64,000 bases of DNA from Gracilibacillus dipsosauri (lineage in GTDB: Bacteria; Bacillota; Bacilli; Bacillales; Amphibacillaceae): NCBI RefSeq assembly GCF_003176895.1, contig NZ_QGTD01000011.1, positions 186,001-250,000 of the forward strand, written 5' to 3'. Below, piece after piece: positions 8,386-16,567 of the stretch. Numbering within the stretch: position 1 is the stretch's first letter; the number at the start of each line of letters is the position of its first letter. The notes beneath the pieces are model-generated. The model was not told the DNA's origin. It saw only the letters and a program-made list of their open reading frames with translations, and ran no database searches. Made by a program: the position numbers and the translations under genes.

Positions 8386-8436
8386 GTAGTAGAAGATACA
8401 TTATTTTTAACACTAATTATATAGAAAGAGCAAGAA

Positions 8437-8462
8437 AAAACTCCTCAAATTTGAGGAGTTTT
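8437..8462 (-). terminator. ectC: Terminator of the ectABC operon
   Basis: AAAACTCCTCAAA and its exact complement form a 13-bp loopless palindrome. On the minus strand it is followed by further T's, about 50 nt after the ectC stop. Confidence 0.9.
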
Positions 8463-8513
8463 CGGATAAGAATGTTATATCAACAAAAGAACTGGGGTTG
8501 TTCTAGTCAATTA

Positions 8514-8900
8514 TTAATCTTCATCAACTGGATAAACACCATTTTCATCATGAACCTCTTTACCTGATAATGGTGGATTAAATACACAAACCATACGCAT
8601 ATCGGTTTTTGCTCGTAATAGATGTTCATCATGTTGATCAAGTGCATATAGAGTGTCTTTAGTGATTGGCCATACTTTATTATCACTCAATGTGACAACT
8701 TCGCCTTCTCCTTCAATACAATATACTGATTCCAAATGGTTTTGGTACCAAATGTGAGTTTCTGTACCTGCTTTAATAATTGTATCATTAACGGAATAGC
8801 CCATTCCATCCTTTTTATTGATTAGACGGCGACTTACCCAAGTACCTCCATCTACATCATGTTCTGTACCTAATACATCTGCTAGTTTTACTACTTTCAT
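8514..8900 (-). CDS. ectC: L-ectoine synthase
   Basis: EctC closes N-gamma-acetyl-L-2,4-diaminobutyrate to ectoine, the last step of the compatible-solute pathway. The 128-residue protein has the usual EctC length and cupin fold. It begins [19 protein letters not shown] and contains [37 protein letters not shown], whose core holds the metal-binding region. The ATG follows AGGAGGAATACTTTTT. It is the third gene of ectABC. A hydroxylase gene ectD does not follow, so ectoine rather than hydroxyectoine is the expected product here. Confidence 0.97.
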   Translation of the reverse strand: MKVVKLADVLGTEHDVDGGTWVSRRLINKKDGMGYSVNDTIIKAGTETHIWYQNHLESVYCIEGEGEVVTLSDNKVWPITKDTLYALDQHDEHLLRAKTDMRMVCVFNPPLSGKEVHDENGVYPVDED

Positions 8901-8968
8901 AAAAAGTATTCCTCCTGTTAAAATTTCTATATATTTAAGGCTTCATCATAAAAGCCTTTTACACATAT

Positions 8969-10237
8969 TTAATTTGCTACTGGATCTTTTACTAATTGTT
9001 TAATGCTTTCTTCAATTATAGCTAACCCTTTTTGTAAGTCCTCTGTTGGAATATTTAGAGGTGGGAATAGCTTAAATACTTCATCATTGGGACCAGCCGT
9101 CTCCATAATTAAACCTAAATCAAAGCATTTTGCCGTTACTTTTGCAGCAAGGCCTTCCACTTCTGAAGCAATTCCTACCATGAATCCACGACCACGAACT
9201 TCTCCTTTGATCTCTGGATATTTTGAAACAATATCCTCAAGGAAGCTATAAATAACCTCGGATTTTTGATGAATTTCTTTTTCAAAGGATTCATCCTTCC
9301 AGTAATCAAGAGCAGCTGTAGCTGTTACAAATGCATGATTATTTCCACGGAATGTTCCATTATGCTCACCAGGCTTCCAAATATCAAGCTCAGGCTTGAT
9401 TAACGTTACGGCGAGTGGAAGTCCATAACCACTTAATGATTTAGATAGACAAACAATGTCTGGCTTAATTCCAGCAGCTTCAAAGCTAAAGAATGTACCA
9501 GTTCGTCCAATTCCTGCTTGAACATCATCAATGATTAATAAAATACCCCAGCGACGGCAAAGGTCCTCTAGATTCTTCAACCATTCAAATCGAGCAGCAT
9601 TAATTCCGCCTTCACCTTGAACGGTTTCTACAATCATAGCAGCTGGAATCGCAACACCACTACCGTTGTCTTCTAAGAATCGCTCTAAATATACTAGGGT
9701 ATCGTGATCAACATAGTTATCATAGGCCATCGTTACCGTATTTTGAAGTGGAATACCAGCACCTTTACGTTTCATGGAGTTTCCAGTTACGGATAAAGAA
9801 CCAATTGTCATACCATGGAAACCACCTGTAAAGCTAATAATATCTGTTCTACCAGTTACTTTACGCGCTAGCTTTAATGCACTCTCCACACTGTTTGTCC
9901 CCGTTGGACCTGGAAACATGACTTTATAATCTAATTCACGTGGTTTTAAAATAACGTCTTGAAATTTCTCAAGAAACTCTGCTTTTGCATTAGAGGCCAT
10001 ATCCAAGGAATGAGTAATGCCGTCATTCATAATATAATCTACTAGTTGCTTTTTCATGTGATCATCATTATGGCCATAATTTAAAGCTCCGGCACCTGAA
10101 AAGAAATCAATAAATTCTTTGCCATCTTCGTCCCACATTAGATGTTTTTTTGCTTTCGTAAAGACTGTTGGAAAGTTGCGTACATAACTACGTACAACAG
10201 ATTCATGTTCGTTAATAATATTAATATGTTTACTCAT
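8969..10237 (-). CDS. ectB: Diaminobutyrate-2-oxoglutarate transaminase
   Basis: EctB converts L-aspartate beta-semialdehyde plus glutamate to L-2,4-diaminobutyrate, the first committed step to ectoine. The 422-residue class III aminotransferase shows [13 protein letters not shown], the [11 protein letters not shown] segment, [13 protein letters not shown] (the Asp that contacts PLP) and the PLP lysine in [10 protein letters not shown]. The ATG follows TAGGAGGAAATGATTA. A 68-bp gap separates it from ectC, and an 86-bp gap with a hairpin separates it from ectA. The assignment is certain from operon context and motifs. Confidence 0.97.
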   Translation of the reverse strand: MSKHINIINEHESVVRSYVRNFPTVFTKAKKHLMWDEDGKEFIDFFSGAGALNYGHNDDHMKKQLVDYIMNDGITHSLDMASNAKAEFLEKFQDVILKPRELDYKVMFPGPTGTNSVESALKLARKVTGRTDIISFTGGFHGMTIGSLSVTGNSMKRKGAGIPLQNTVTMAYDNYVDHDTLVYLERFLEDNGSGVAIPAAMIVETVQGEGGINAARFEWLKNLEDLCRRWGILLIIDDVQAGIGRTGTFFSFEAAGIKPDIVCLSKSLSGYGLPLAVTLIKPELDIWKPGEHNGTFRGNNHAFVTATAALDYWKDESFEKEIHQKSEVIYSFLEDIVSKYPEIKGEVRGRGFMVGIASEVEGLAAKVTAKCFDLGLIMETAGPNDEVFKLFPPLNIPTEDLQKGLAIIEESIKQLVKDPVAN

Positions 10238-10289
10238 TAATCATTTCCTCCTAATTTATAAATAAGAATGATGATTGAAAAAAATCCTA

Positions 10290-10318
10290 CTGAATATCTG
10301 AAAATTCAAAATATTCAG
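10290..10318 (-). other. Hairpin between ectA and ectB
   Basis: CTGAATAT pairs perfectly with ATATTCAG across 13 nt in the ectA-ectB gap, just past the ectA stop. No T-run follows, so it is more likely a processing or stability element than a terminator. Confidence 0.5.
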
Positions 10319-10323
10319 ATGAT

Positions 10324-10833
10324 TTAATGCTGAATTGGCCCCACGACGAATCTCCATTCTTCCTCATGTTCATCTCCAGGAAAAATATCTTTCGTAAAGA
10401 ACTCGTCGGAGTGAATTTCAGTATGAAAATCACGTGCTAGCTTTTGAAATAAGGATTGTGATGCACGATTTGTAGGTGTGATGGTTGCTTCCACAAATTG
10501 AATGGATTGACATGCTTCGCTTTCTAATAAAAAATGTAACATTTTGGAAGCAATTCCTTTTCCACGCTGATTGGTGTCTACACCTACTTGCCAAATAAAA
10601 ACGGTATTTTGCTTTTTAGGGGGGATAAATGCGGTTATAAAACCAATTACTTGGTCATTTTGTTTTGCAATAACACAGGTTTCATTAAAGTATTCACTCA
10701 TCAAAATATACTTGTAAGATGAGTTTGTATCTAGAGTTGATTTGGTTACTAATTCCCACATCGCTGCTCCATCCTTTTTGGTAGGATGTTCTAAAATAAT
10801 ATCAGCAGCATTACTAGTATGATTAACTGTCAC
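10324..10833 (-). CDS. ectA: L-2,4-diaminobutyrate N-acetyltransferase
   Basis: EctA acetylates diaminobutyrate with acetyl-CoA to give N-gamma-acetyl-diaminobutyrate. The 169-residue GNAT-fold enzyme has the acetyl-CoA motif VGVDTNQRGKGIASKML and the EctA-typical ATITPTNRASQSLF segment. The GTG at 10833 is the start, 7 nt after AAGGAG. It is the first gene of the ectABC operon; a candidate sigma-A promoter lies 55 bp upstream. Salt induction is expected from other ect operons but nothing in this sequence proves it. Confidence 0.96.
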   Translation of the reverse strand: MTVNHTSNAADIILEHPTKKDGAAMWELVTKSTLDTNSSYKYILMSEYFNETCVIAKQNDQVIGFITAFIPPKKQNTVFIWQVGVDTNQRGKGIASKMLHFLLESEACQSIQFVEATITPTNRASQSLFQKLARDFHTEIHSDEFFTKDIFPGDEHEEEWRFVVGPIQH

Positions 10834-10887
10834 AATGAACTCCTTTCTTATTTGGCCAAGTTTCCTTGTTCAAATAGTACATTGTTA

Positions 10888-10916
10888 ATAATAAAGGGAA
10901 CTGGGCTTTATCGCAA
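10888..10916 (-). promoter_or_regulatory. Candidate sigma-A promoter of ectABC
   Basis: On the minus strand TTGCGA, 17 bp, TATTAT. Both hexamers are imperfect. A clear sigma-B pair (GTTTAA / GGGTAT) was not seen, although GTTTAA occurs nearby at 10932-10937. Confidence 0.4.
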
Positions 10917-11180
10917 ACTGCCTATAAAGTGATTAAACAGTTTTAATCTGCTTGAGTTAGGGTGAGCGCCATTCAATTCGGCGTAGGTTTATAAATCCTT
11001 CGATATTGTCACGTATCCTTACAAATGAGCAGAATTTGTTTTTGACACAGTTCTTTTTAGTTATAACCTTTTTATCTAAATACGAAACATAAAATAATGA
11101 GAAAATGTTAGCTATAGAAGAATAAGTTTACTACATGAAATGATGTGATCTAATTCATACTATTGAAAGGAGGAATTTTT
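10917..11180. other. Divergent ectA / vanW-like intergenic region
   Basis: Besides the candidate ect promoter there is a TTGACA at about 11042 and a TATAAC 14 bp later, too close for a normal sigma-A promoter. No RNA gene, riboswitch or small open frame with a ribosome site is apparent. Confidence 0.3.
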
Positions 11181-12038
11181 ATGATGACAATTATAGCAGC
11201 TTTTATCGTATGGTTTTCGCAAGTCATTGTTCAGAATGAAGTAATCGTGACTTTTGATGGTCAGCAGGTGGCGAGTGCTCAAAAATCTGACTTTACGGTT
11301 CCTTTACTGGAAGAACAAATCATTGATACAAGGAATTATACACAATTTATAAAGAGGATTAATGAAAAGATTTATCAGAAGCCTTTGAATGCTACAATTA
11401 ATGACCAAGGGTCCATTGTACCTGGAAAGGTGGGAATTCAATTACATCAGGAGAAATTTAAAGAACAATTTTATCGCCATTTTTTTGAAAATAGTACTAC
11501 GCAAATAGAAGCACCAGTCGTAGAGATCCATCCAAAAGTAGACACAGAGCTTTTAGCGAATATAAGAACACATAAAATTGGACAATATGTTACGTATTTT
11601 AATCAAAATAAAAAAGCTCGTGCTCACAATATATCTCTTGCTGGAGAAGCAATTAATAACCATGTTGTTTTTCCTGGAGAAACATTTTCTTTCAACGAAG
11701 TAGTAGGGAAAAGAACGAAAGAAAAAGGATATCTTCCTGCACCTGAAATTGTGAAAGGTGAGTTAACGGAGGGGATAGGTGGCGGGATTTGTCAAATATC
11801 TTCCACTTTATTTAATGCAGTCGACAGGGCAGGAGTAAAAATTTTAGAACGATATTCCCATAGTAAAAGGGTACCCTATGTCCCTCCAGGACGGGATGCA
11901 ACAGTAAGCTGGTATGGACCTGATTTTACCTTTAAAAATAGTCTGAATCAGCCATTGTTAATTCAATCTAAGACACAAAATGGGCAAGTAATCATTGAAA
12001 TTTACTCTTCAGATATAGTAGAGAATCGTAATGAATAA
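11181..12038 (+). CDS. VanW family protein (YoaR-like)
   Basis: The 285-residue protein has an N-terminal hydrophobic anchor or signal (IIAAFIVWFSQVIV). A C-terminal VanW domain is recognised by NHVVFPGETFSFNEVVGKRT, GYLPAPEIVKGELTEGIGGGICQISSTLFNA and YGPDFTFKN. VanW proteins are found in vancomycin-resistance clusters and widely in Firmicutes envelopes; the activity is not established. The start is the ATG at 11181 after AAAGGAGGAATTTTT. No van genes are nearby, so a role in glycopeptide resistance should not be assumed. Confidence 0.82.
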   Translation: MMTIIAAFIVWFSQVIVQNEVIVTFDGQQVASAQKSDFTVPLLEEQIIDTRNYTQFIKRINEKIYQKPLNATINDQGSIVPGKVGIQLHQEKFKEQFYRHFFENSTTQIEAPVVEIHPKVDTELLANIRTHKIGQYVTYFNQNKKARAHNISLAGEAINNHVVFPGETFSFNEVVGKRTKEKGYLPAPEIVKGELTEGIGGGICQISSTLFNAVDRAGVKILERYSHSKRVPYVPPGRDATVSWYGPDFTFKNSLNQPLLIQSKTQNGQVIIEIYSSDIVENRNE

Positions 12039-12042
12039 AAAG

Positions 12043-12078
12043 GAGCATTAAATGTCACCATTCAATGCTCTCTTTTTT
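12043..12078. terminator. Terminator between vanW-like gene and katA
   Basis: A 12-bp stem (GAGCATTAAATG with one mismatch to its partner) and 4-nt loop followed by CTTTTTT lies between the convergent stops. The minus strand also ends in CCTTTTT, so it can serve both genes. Confidence 0.88.
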
Positions 12079-12084
12079 ACGTTA

Positions 12085-13554
12085 TTATTTTTTTAAATGT
12101 GCTGGAACTTCTACATTTAATTTTGCTGCGATTCTTTCTGCTAGCTCTGGATCTACTTTATAGAAGTTTTCCAATTGACGTTCAATAATACCTTCGCGTG
12201 TTACTCCACTCATGTGATCAGCAAAGTTTTGAACTAAATGTTCGCGTTCTTCATCATTCATTACATCACGGAATAATGCACGTGGTTGAGAATAGTGGTC
12301 ATCACTATCGTAAGCGACACTATCAGCAAAACCACTTACTTCAAATGGAGTAATATTATTTTCCGGTGTTTCTTTTGGTGTTTCGCTAAAGCTATTAGGC
12401 TCATAGTTTGGCGCACTACCACCATTGCCATCAAAACGCATCTGTCCATCACGTTGGTAATTGTTTACCGCAGATTTAGCTCGATTGATCGGTAATGCTT
12501 CATGATTTGCTCCAATACGATAACGATGAGCATCAGAATATGCAAATAAACGACCTTGAAGCATTTTATCTGGAGATGCTTCAATGCCAGGTACAAAATG
12601 TCCAGGTGAGAAAGCAGCTTGTTCTACTTCTGCAAAGTAGTTTTCAGGGTTTCTGTCTAACACCATGCGTCCTACCTCAATTAATGGATAATCAGCATGT
12701 GGCCATACCTTTGTCACATCAAAAGGATCATATCGATAGGTTTTAGCATCTTCAATTGGCATAATTTGTACTTTTAATGTCCAAGAAGGGTAATCCCCTT
12801 TGGCAATAGCATTAAATAGATCTGCTGTATGATAGTCAGGGTTTTCTCCAGCGAGTTGGTCGGCAACTTTTGGATCTAGTCCTTTAACACCTTGATCGGA
12901 GATAAAGTGATATTTTACCCAAACAGCTTCTCCGTCTTTATTTACCCACTTAAATGTATGGCTTCCATATCCGTTCATATGACGAAGAGTTGCTGGAATA
13001 CCACGGTCAGAGTGTAAATACGTAATTTGGTGTAGAGATTCTGGAGATAATGACCAGAAATCCCATACTGCGTTCGGATCCTTTAGGTTTGTTTGTGGAT
13101 TACGTTTTTGCGTATGAATGAAATCTGGGAATTTTATTGCATCACGAATAAAGAAGATGGGCGTATTGTTTCCAACTAAATCGTAATTTCCTTCTTCTGT
13201 ATAGAATTTCACAGCAAAACCACGAGGGTCACGAACTGTATCTGCTGAACCTAATTCCCCAGCAACAGTGGAGAAACGAATAAACATAGGTGTCTTTTTG
13301 CCAACTTCTGATAAGAAATCAGCTTTTGTATATTTTGATACATCATTTGTCACTTCAAAGTAGCCGTGTGCACCTGCACCTTTGGCGTGCACGACACGTT
13401 CAGGTACTCTTTCGCGGTTGAAATGTGCAAGTTTTTCGAGTAAATGTACATCTTGGATTAAAGTAGGACCTCTATGTCCCGCTGTAATTGAATTTTGATT
13501 GTCGCCAACAGGAGCTCCTGAGGCTGTCGTTAAGTATTTTTTATCTTCACTCAT
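12085..13554 (-). CDS. katA: Monofunctional haem catalase
   Basis: KatA dismutates hydrogen peroxide in the cytoplasm. At 489 residues it is a small-subunit (clade 3) catalase. The distal His is in [14 protein letters not shown], the distal Asn region is [17 protein letters not shown], and the proximal haem-ligand Tyr is in [14 protein letters not shown]. The ATG follows GGAGAGGTGCTTTTTA. It is transcribed alone from a TTGATT-N16-TATAAT promoter. A good PerR box was looked for and not found. Immediately upstream on the same strand lies the predicted Fur-controlled small RNA, whose terminator separates the two units. Confidence 0.96.
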   Translation of the reverse strand: MSEDKKYLTTASGAPVGDNQNSITAGHRGPTLIQDVHLLEKLAHFNRERVPERVVHAKGAGAHGYFEVTNDVSKYTKADFLSEVGKKTPMFIRFSTVAGELGSADTVRDPRGFAVKFYTEEGNYDLVGNNTPIFFIRDAIKFPDFIHTQKRNPQTNLKDPNAVWDFWSLSPESLHQITYLHSDRGIPATLRHMNGYGSHTFKWVNKDGEAVWVKYHFISDQGVKGLDPKVADQLAGENPDYHTADLFNAIAKGDYPSWTLKVQIMPIEDAKTYRYDPFDVTKVWPHADYPLIEVGRMVLDRNPENYFAEVEQAAFSPGHFVPGIEASPDKMLQGRLFAYSDAHRYRIGANHEALPINRAKSAVNNYQRDGQMRFDGNGGSAPNYEPNSFSETPKETPENNITPFEVSGFADSVAYDSDDHYSQPRALFRDVMNDEEREHLVQNFADHMSGVTREGIIERQLENFYKVDPELAERIAAKLNVEVPAHLKK

Positions 13555-13591
13555 TAAAAAGCACCTCTCCTTTATAAATAATTCATCTTTT

Positions 13592-13619
13592 ATTATAATA
13601 CAAGTTTTATAAAAATCAA
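13592..13619 (-). promoter_or_regulatory. Candidate katA promoter
   Basis: TTGATT, 16 bp, TATAAT on the minus strand, about 38 bp before the katA start codon. AT-rich flanks upstream (13620-13660) may act as an UP element. Confidence 0.55.
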
Positions 13620-13715
13620 TATTTATTTAAAATAATTTTAATTAAAAAAGTAAAAAAAAAGAGAGGCACCTATGTAAAAATAGTTGCGCTCCATGGATTG
13701 GGAAACATCCTTAGT

Positions 13716-13836
13716 AAAAAAACAAAGGCTTCTACCCTAAGGGAGCGGGAAAGAAGCGTTTGTTTCTCTTTTGTTGATTGGGGGTAACAAAAGATATGTG
13801 TAAAGGGAATGTTTCGGGCACATGTGAGTGTGCTAC
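13716..13836 (-). ncRNA. Predicted ~120-nt Fur-regulated small RNA with C-rich loops
   Basis: A sigma-A promoter overlapping a Fur box fires leftward and a Rho-independent terminator lies about 120 nt on, with no open frame between. Predicted structure from the 5' end: a 5-bp hairpin (GCACA/UGUGC), a single-stranded stretch with GCCCG and UUCCCUUU, a perfect 8-bp hairpin CUUUUGUU/AACAAAAG (13768-13775 with 13786-13793) presenting the loop ACCCCCAAUC, and a 14-bp terminator stem with one mismatch (13720-13733 with 13752-13765), its loop again C-rich, then seven U's. This matches the design of iron-sparing sRNAs such as FsrA (Bacillus) and IsrR (Staphylococcus), which pair C-rich loops with ribosome binding sites. 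Homology to either is not claimed. The transcription start is estimated from the -10 position. Confidence 0.7.
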
Positions 13837-13842
13837 GATTTC

Positions 13843-13871
13843 ATTATATCGATAATGAGAATCATTTTCAA
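13843..13871 (-). promoter_or_regulatory. Sigma-A promoter of the predicted sRNA
   Basis: TTGAAA (13866-13871), a 17-bp spacer and a perfect TATAAT (13843-13848), read on the minus strand. It is one of the best promoters in the window. It faces katA, but the terminator at 13716-13765 should stop it before katA. Confidence 0.75.
13851..13869. promoter_or_regulatory. Fur box
   Basis: GATAATGAGAATCATTTTC matches 17 of 19 bases of the Fur consensus GATAATGATAATCATTATC. It covers most of the spacer and four bases of the -35 of the leftward promoter, so iron-loaded Fur would block that promoter directly. It lies 30 bp upstream of the rightward promoter, where repression would be less direct. Confidence 0.85.
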
Positions 13872-13898
13872 TAGTTTTGGTGAAAAAATACAAAAAAT

Positions 13899-13927
13899 TT
13901 GTGAAATGGACAATTTAAGTTTATAAA
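13899..13927 (+). promoter_or_regulatory. Promoter of the ylmA-like/BASS pair
   Basis: TTGTGA (13899-13904), 17 bp, TATAAA (13922-13927), giving a leader of about 28 nt before the ATG at 13962. Confidence 0.6.
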
Positions 13928-13961
13928 AGAAGGATAGAGCTATTTAGGTGAGGTGAAGGAA

Positions 13962-14735
13962 ATGATACTAGACTTAGAGAAAGTCGGATTAAAGAAAAGT
14001 GGAAAATGGATTCTTCATGATATTGATTGGACCATTAATCAGGGAGAGCACTGGGTAATACTCGGATTAAATGGTGCGGGAAAAACAGCGCTCTTACATA
14101 TGCTTTGTGCTTATTATTTTCCGACAATCGGAAAAGTACAAGTAATTGGGAAACAATTTGGACAAGATATATTAGGAGAACAATTACGTCAGCAAATTGG
14201 CATTGTTTCATCCAAAATAAAGGATCGGATGTATGGATCAGATAGTGCTTATCAGGTTGTGCTCAGTGGTGGTTTTGCATCGATCGGTCTTTATGAAGAG
14301 CCTACGGATGAAATGAGAGCAAAAGCTCAGCAATTATTGAAAGATTTGAAATGTTTTCACTATGCTAATCAAACATTTCAGACCTTATCACAAGGGGAAC
14401 AACAGCGGGTATTAATTGCTCGAGCACTCATGGGCGATCCGAAGCTCTTAATTCTCGATGAACCAACAAATGGATTAGATTTTATTGCAAGAGAAGCATT
14501 GTTAGAATCCATTGAGAATATTGCAGCAAAACATTCTCCTACCATTATATATGTTACCCATCATGTAGAGGAGATTTTACCAGAATTCAATAAAACTCTT
14601 CTATTGAAAGAGGGTACTGTCTTTGGGAAAGGAGATAGTCGTGACATGATTACTTCGACAAGGTTATCAGAGTTTTTTGGTATATCTGTGGAAGTTAGCT
14701 GGAACGGCCAACGTCCATCCATCCAAAAAAAATAG
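13962..14735 (+). CDS. ABC-type ATP-binding protein, YlmA-like
   Basis: The 257-residue single ATPase domain has Walker A GLNGAGKT, signature LSQGEQQR, Walker B LLILDEPTNGLD and switch His in VTHHVEEI. It resembles the B. subtilis YlmA/ModF-type ATPases that occur without an adjacent ABC permease. The start is the ATG at 13962, with AGGTGAAGGA upstream; the GTG at 13953 overlaps that site. The next gene, 12 bp downstream, is a BASS-family carrier rather than an ABC permease. A Fur box upstream hints at a link to iron, but the box lies over the divergent sRNA promoter. The substrate or partner is unknown. Confidence 0.82.
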   Translation: MILDLEKVGLKKSGKWILHDIDWTINQGEHWVILGLNGAGKTALLHMLCAYYFPTIGKVQVIGKQFGQDILGEQLRQQIGIVSSKIKDRMYGSDSAYQVVLSGGFASIGLYEEPTDEMRAKAQQLLKDLKCFHYANQTFQTLSQGEQQRVLIARALMGDPKLLILDEPTNGLDFIAREALLESIENIAAKHSPTIIYVTHHVEEILPEFNKTLLLKEGTVFGKGDSRDMITSTRLSEFFGISVEVSWNGQRPSIQKK

Positions 14736-14747
14736 GAGCCATTCTTT

Positions 14748-15677
14748 ATGTTAAGACAGCTTAATCAACTATTACAACGAATTATGCCTTTCATAGCACC
14801 TTCAAGTGTTGTGTTAGGTGTTAGCTTTTCTAGCTTTTTTAGCCATTTTGACGCAATGGTTATTTATATTTTTGCCTTTATGACCTTTGCTGGAAGTTTA
14901 AGCTTAAACTTTATTACACTACATCGAGTCTTATCTCATCCACTTTCGATCATTATTGCTCTTATTTTGTTGCATTTTATTATGCCACTATGGGCATGGC
15001 TAGTTGGATGGATAGTATTTACAGAGGATGTATTAACGATTACGGGTTTTGTTATTGCGATGATTATTCCAACAGGTATCACTAGTTTTATATGGGTATC
15101 CATGAATAAAGGAAATGTTGCTTTAACTTTATCGATTATATTGATCGACACGATTTTATCCCCTTTTATTGTTCCATTGAGTTTATCCTTTGTGGTTGGT
15201 CAATCCGTGGAGCTTGAGGTTTGGTCGATGATGAAAGGACTCTTAATTATGATTGTCATTCCATCTATTTTAGCGATGATTTTACATGAATGGACAAAGG
15301 GAAAGATTCATGAGGTGTGGAGTCCAAGACTTGCTCCATTCTCCAAATTGGCATTAGCGATCGTTATTATGATTAACAGTGCGGAGGTAGCTCCTTATTT
15401 ACAAGCAATAGACTGGAAGCTTTTGAAGATTGCACTATGTATGTTTTTCATTGCAGCAACAGGCTATTTACTTGCATGGCTTGTAGCTAAATGGCTAAAG
15501 CGGTCAGGTAAGGATGTGATCTCGTTAACATTTAGTGGTGGAATGAGAAATATAAGTGCAGGTGCTGTTATCGCAGTACAATACTTCCCTGGTCCAGTAG
15601 CGGTACCAGTAGTTGTTGGTATGTTATTTCAGCAGGTGCTTGCCTCCATTTACAGCAAGCTACTCATACGAAAGTAA
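14748..15677 (+). CDS. BASS family transporter (bile acid:sodium symporter-like, YocS type)
   Basis: The 309-residue integral membrane protein has about nine to ten hydrophobic segments. It carries the BASS hallmarks: the FMTFAGSLSLNF segment, IPTGITSFIWVSMNKGNVALTLS (the crossed-helix region with the Asn/Gly-rich break) and FSGGMRNISAGAV near the C-terminus. Family members move pantoate, organic acids, sulfonates or bile acids with sodium. GGAG lies 10 nt before the ATG. It follows the YlmA-like ATPase closely and is probably co-transcribed with it. The substrate is unpredictable. Confidence 0.82.
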   Translation: MLRQLNQLLQRIMPFIAPSSVVLGVSFSSFFSHFDAMVIYIFAFMTFAGSLSLNFITLHRVLSHPLSIIIALILLHFIMPLWAWLVGWIVFTEDVLTITGFVIAMIIPTGITSFIWVSMNKGNVALTLSIILIDTILSPFIVPLSLSFVVGQSVELEVWSMMKGLLIMIVIPSILAMILHEWTKGKIHEVWSPRLAPFSKLALAIVIMINSAEVAPYLQAIDWKLLKIALCMFFIAATGYLLAWLVAKWLKRSGKDVISLTFSGGMRNISAGAVIAVQYFPGPVAVPVVVGMLFQQVLASIYSKLLIRK

Positions 15678-15745
15678 CATTCGAATTAGTCATCTTTTGG
15701 GCAAATCAAAAATAAGATAGTAAAAAAAGGAAAGTAGGTGCCCAA

Positions 15746-16093
15746 TTGATCACTTGGCTCTCTTTTGTATTATTATCACTAGCTTCTTTTAGACTTACAC
15801 ATCTTATTGTCTATGATAAAATCACTGGTTTTATCCGAGCACCATTTTTTGAAAGGGAGGAAAGGCCTTTATCAGATGGTACGGTGGAAGAGATTATCTC
15901 TTATAAGGGGACGGGTTTAAGACGATGGATAGGAGAACTATTAAGCTGCCATTGGTGTACAGGGATATGGGTAGCTTGCCTTTTATTTATCGGCTTTCAC
16001 TTTTTTACTTCATTGTTCATGCCGATTCTAATCATTTTGGCTGTTGCAGCAGTGGCAGCAATCATTGAGGTCATTATTTCCTATTTTATTTAA
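15746..16093 (+). CDS. DUF1360 membrane protein
   Basis: The 115-residue protein has an N-terminal hydrophobic segment, a conserved SFRLTHLIVYDKITGFIR-type stretch, a central LLSCHWCTGIWVA motif with two cysteines, and two C-terminal membrane segments. This pattern fits DUF1360, a family found in spore-forming Firmicutes without a firm function. The TTG start at 15746 follows AGTAGGTG by 5 nt; no other start in frame has a ribosome site. It is on the same strand as the BASS gene, 68 bp downstream. Confidence 0.75.
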   Translation: MITWLSFVLLSLASFRLTHLIVYDKITGFIRAPFFEREERPLSDGTVEEIISYKGTGLRRWIGELLSCHWCTGIWVACLLFIGFHFFTSLFMPILIILAVAAVAAIIEVIISYFI

Positions 16094-16096
16094 ACA

Positions 16097-16198
16097 CTAT
16101 TTTCTTTCACCTCTTAAGGAACTCAAGCAACCACATGACTTTCTTCTTCTGGATTTTTTATTCGTATTGACCTTTTTCGTAGACTTTTCATATCCCAT
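16097..16198 (-). CDS. Small basic protein, 33 residues, unrecognised
   Basis: A short open frame begins with ATG at 16198, 7 nt after a strong AAAGGAGAG site, and ends TAG at 16097. The product is very basic in the middle (KKSRRRKSCGCL) with two cysteines and no membrane segment. An extended -10 like element (TGGTATACC on the minus strand, near 16227-16235) lies upstream. No family is recognised. The ribosome site and start spacing are the main evidence; it could still be chance. Confidence 0.45.
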   Translation of the reverse strand: MGYEKSTKKVNTNKKSRRRKSCGCLSSLRGERK

Positions 16199-16329
16199 AA
16201 ATCTCTCTCCTTTATGTTTGATTAAAAGGTATACCATGCTTTAAGATATGTAAGTCGCTAATATTAAGTTCGGGAAAGTAGAAAAAATGTGTTCCTGCTG
16301 GATTGGGAGATTCTTAGCTCTAGAAGGTA

Positions 16330-16338
16330 TGTTATAAT
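16330..16338 (+). promoter_or_regulatory. Extended -10 promoter of ytzI
   Basis: TGTTATAAT is a perfect extended -10 element 36 bp before the ytzI start. TTCTTA at 16311-16316 is a poor -35. Confidence 0.5.
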
Positions 16339-16373
16339 GATGGAAAATGACGAATGATGGGGGATTTACTGTC

Positions 16374-16523
16374 ATGTGGATAATATTAATCATTTGTATC
16401 GTAATTGTGATCGGAGTATTGTTCCTATCTGTTGCGACATTAAGTAAAGGTTACGCCTACAAGCATACTATTGATCCGTTACCAGAGGAGCAAAAGAAAG
16501 AAAGTCAATCCGTACAGGAATAA
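16374..16523 (+). CDS. ytzI: YtzI-like small membrane protein (49 residues)
   Basis: The protein is one N-terminal membrane helix (IILIICIVIVIGVLFLSVA) followed by a short conserved tail with LSKGYAYKHTIDPLP. This is the layout of the Bacillus YtzI family of unknown function. The ATG lies 10 nt after GGGGGA, and an extended -10 promoter is upstream. It is below common gene-size cut-offs and easily missed. It stands alone between DUF1360 and the alcohol dehydrogenase. Confidence 0.8.
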   Translation: MWIILIICIVIVIGVLFLSVATLSKGYAYKHTIDPLPEEQKKESQSVQE

Positions 16524-16567
16524 CCGAGGATGTTTTGTCGTGTTAATCAGAGCAATGGAAAGAACTA

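Noticed and set aside
8352-8567. Open frame of 71 codons upstream of ectC on the opposite strand
   Set aside because: It overlaps repeat copy A and the ect terminator and has no ribosome site.
10834-11180. Sigma-B promoter for ectABC
   Set aside because: A GTTTAA is present but no GGGTAT-like -10 follows at the proper distance.
11163-11180. Upstream in-frame TTG start for the VanW-like gene
   Set aside because: The AAAGGAGG ribosome site lies between this TTG and the ATG at 11181, so the ATG is the start.
12286-12746. Open frames antisense to katA
   Set aside because: Shadow frames within a conserved catalase gene, without ribosome sites.
13555-13660. PerR box upstream of katA
   Set aside because: Several AT-rich half-matches exist, but the best resembles TTATAATNATTATAA in only about 9 of 14 positions, which is expected in such AT-rich DNA.
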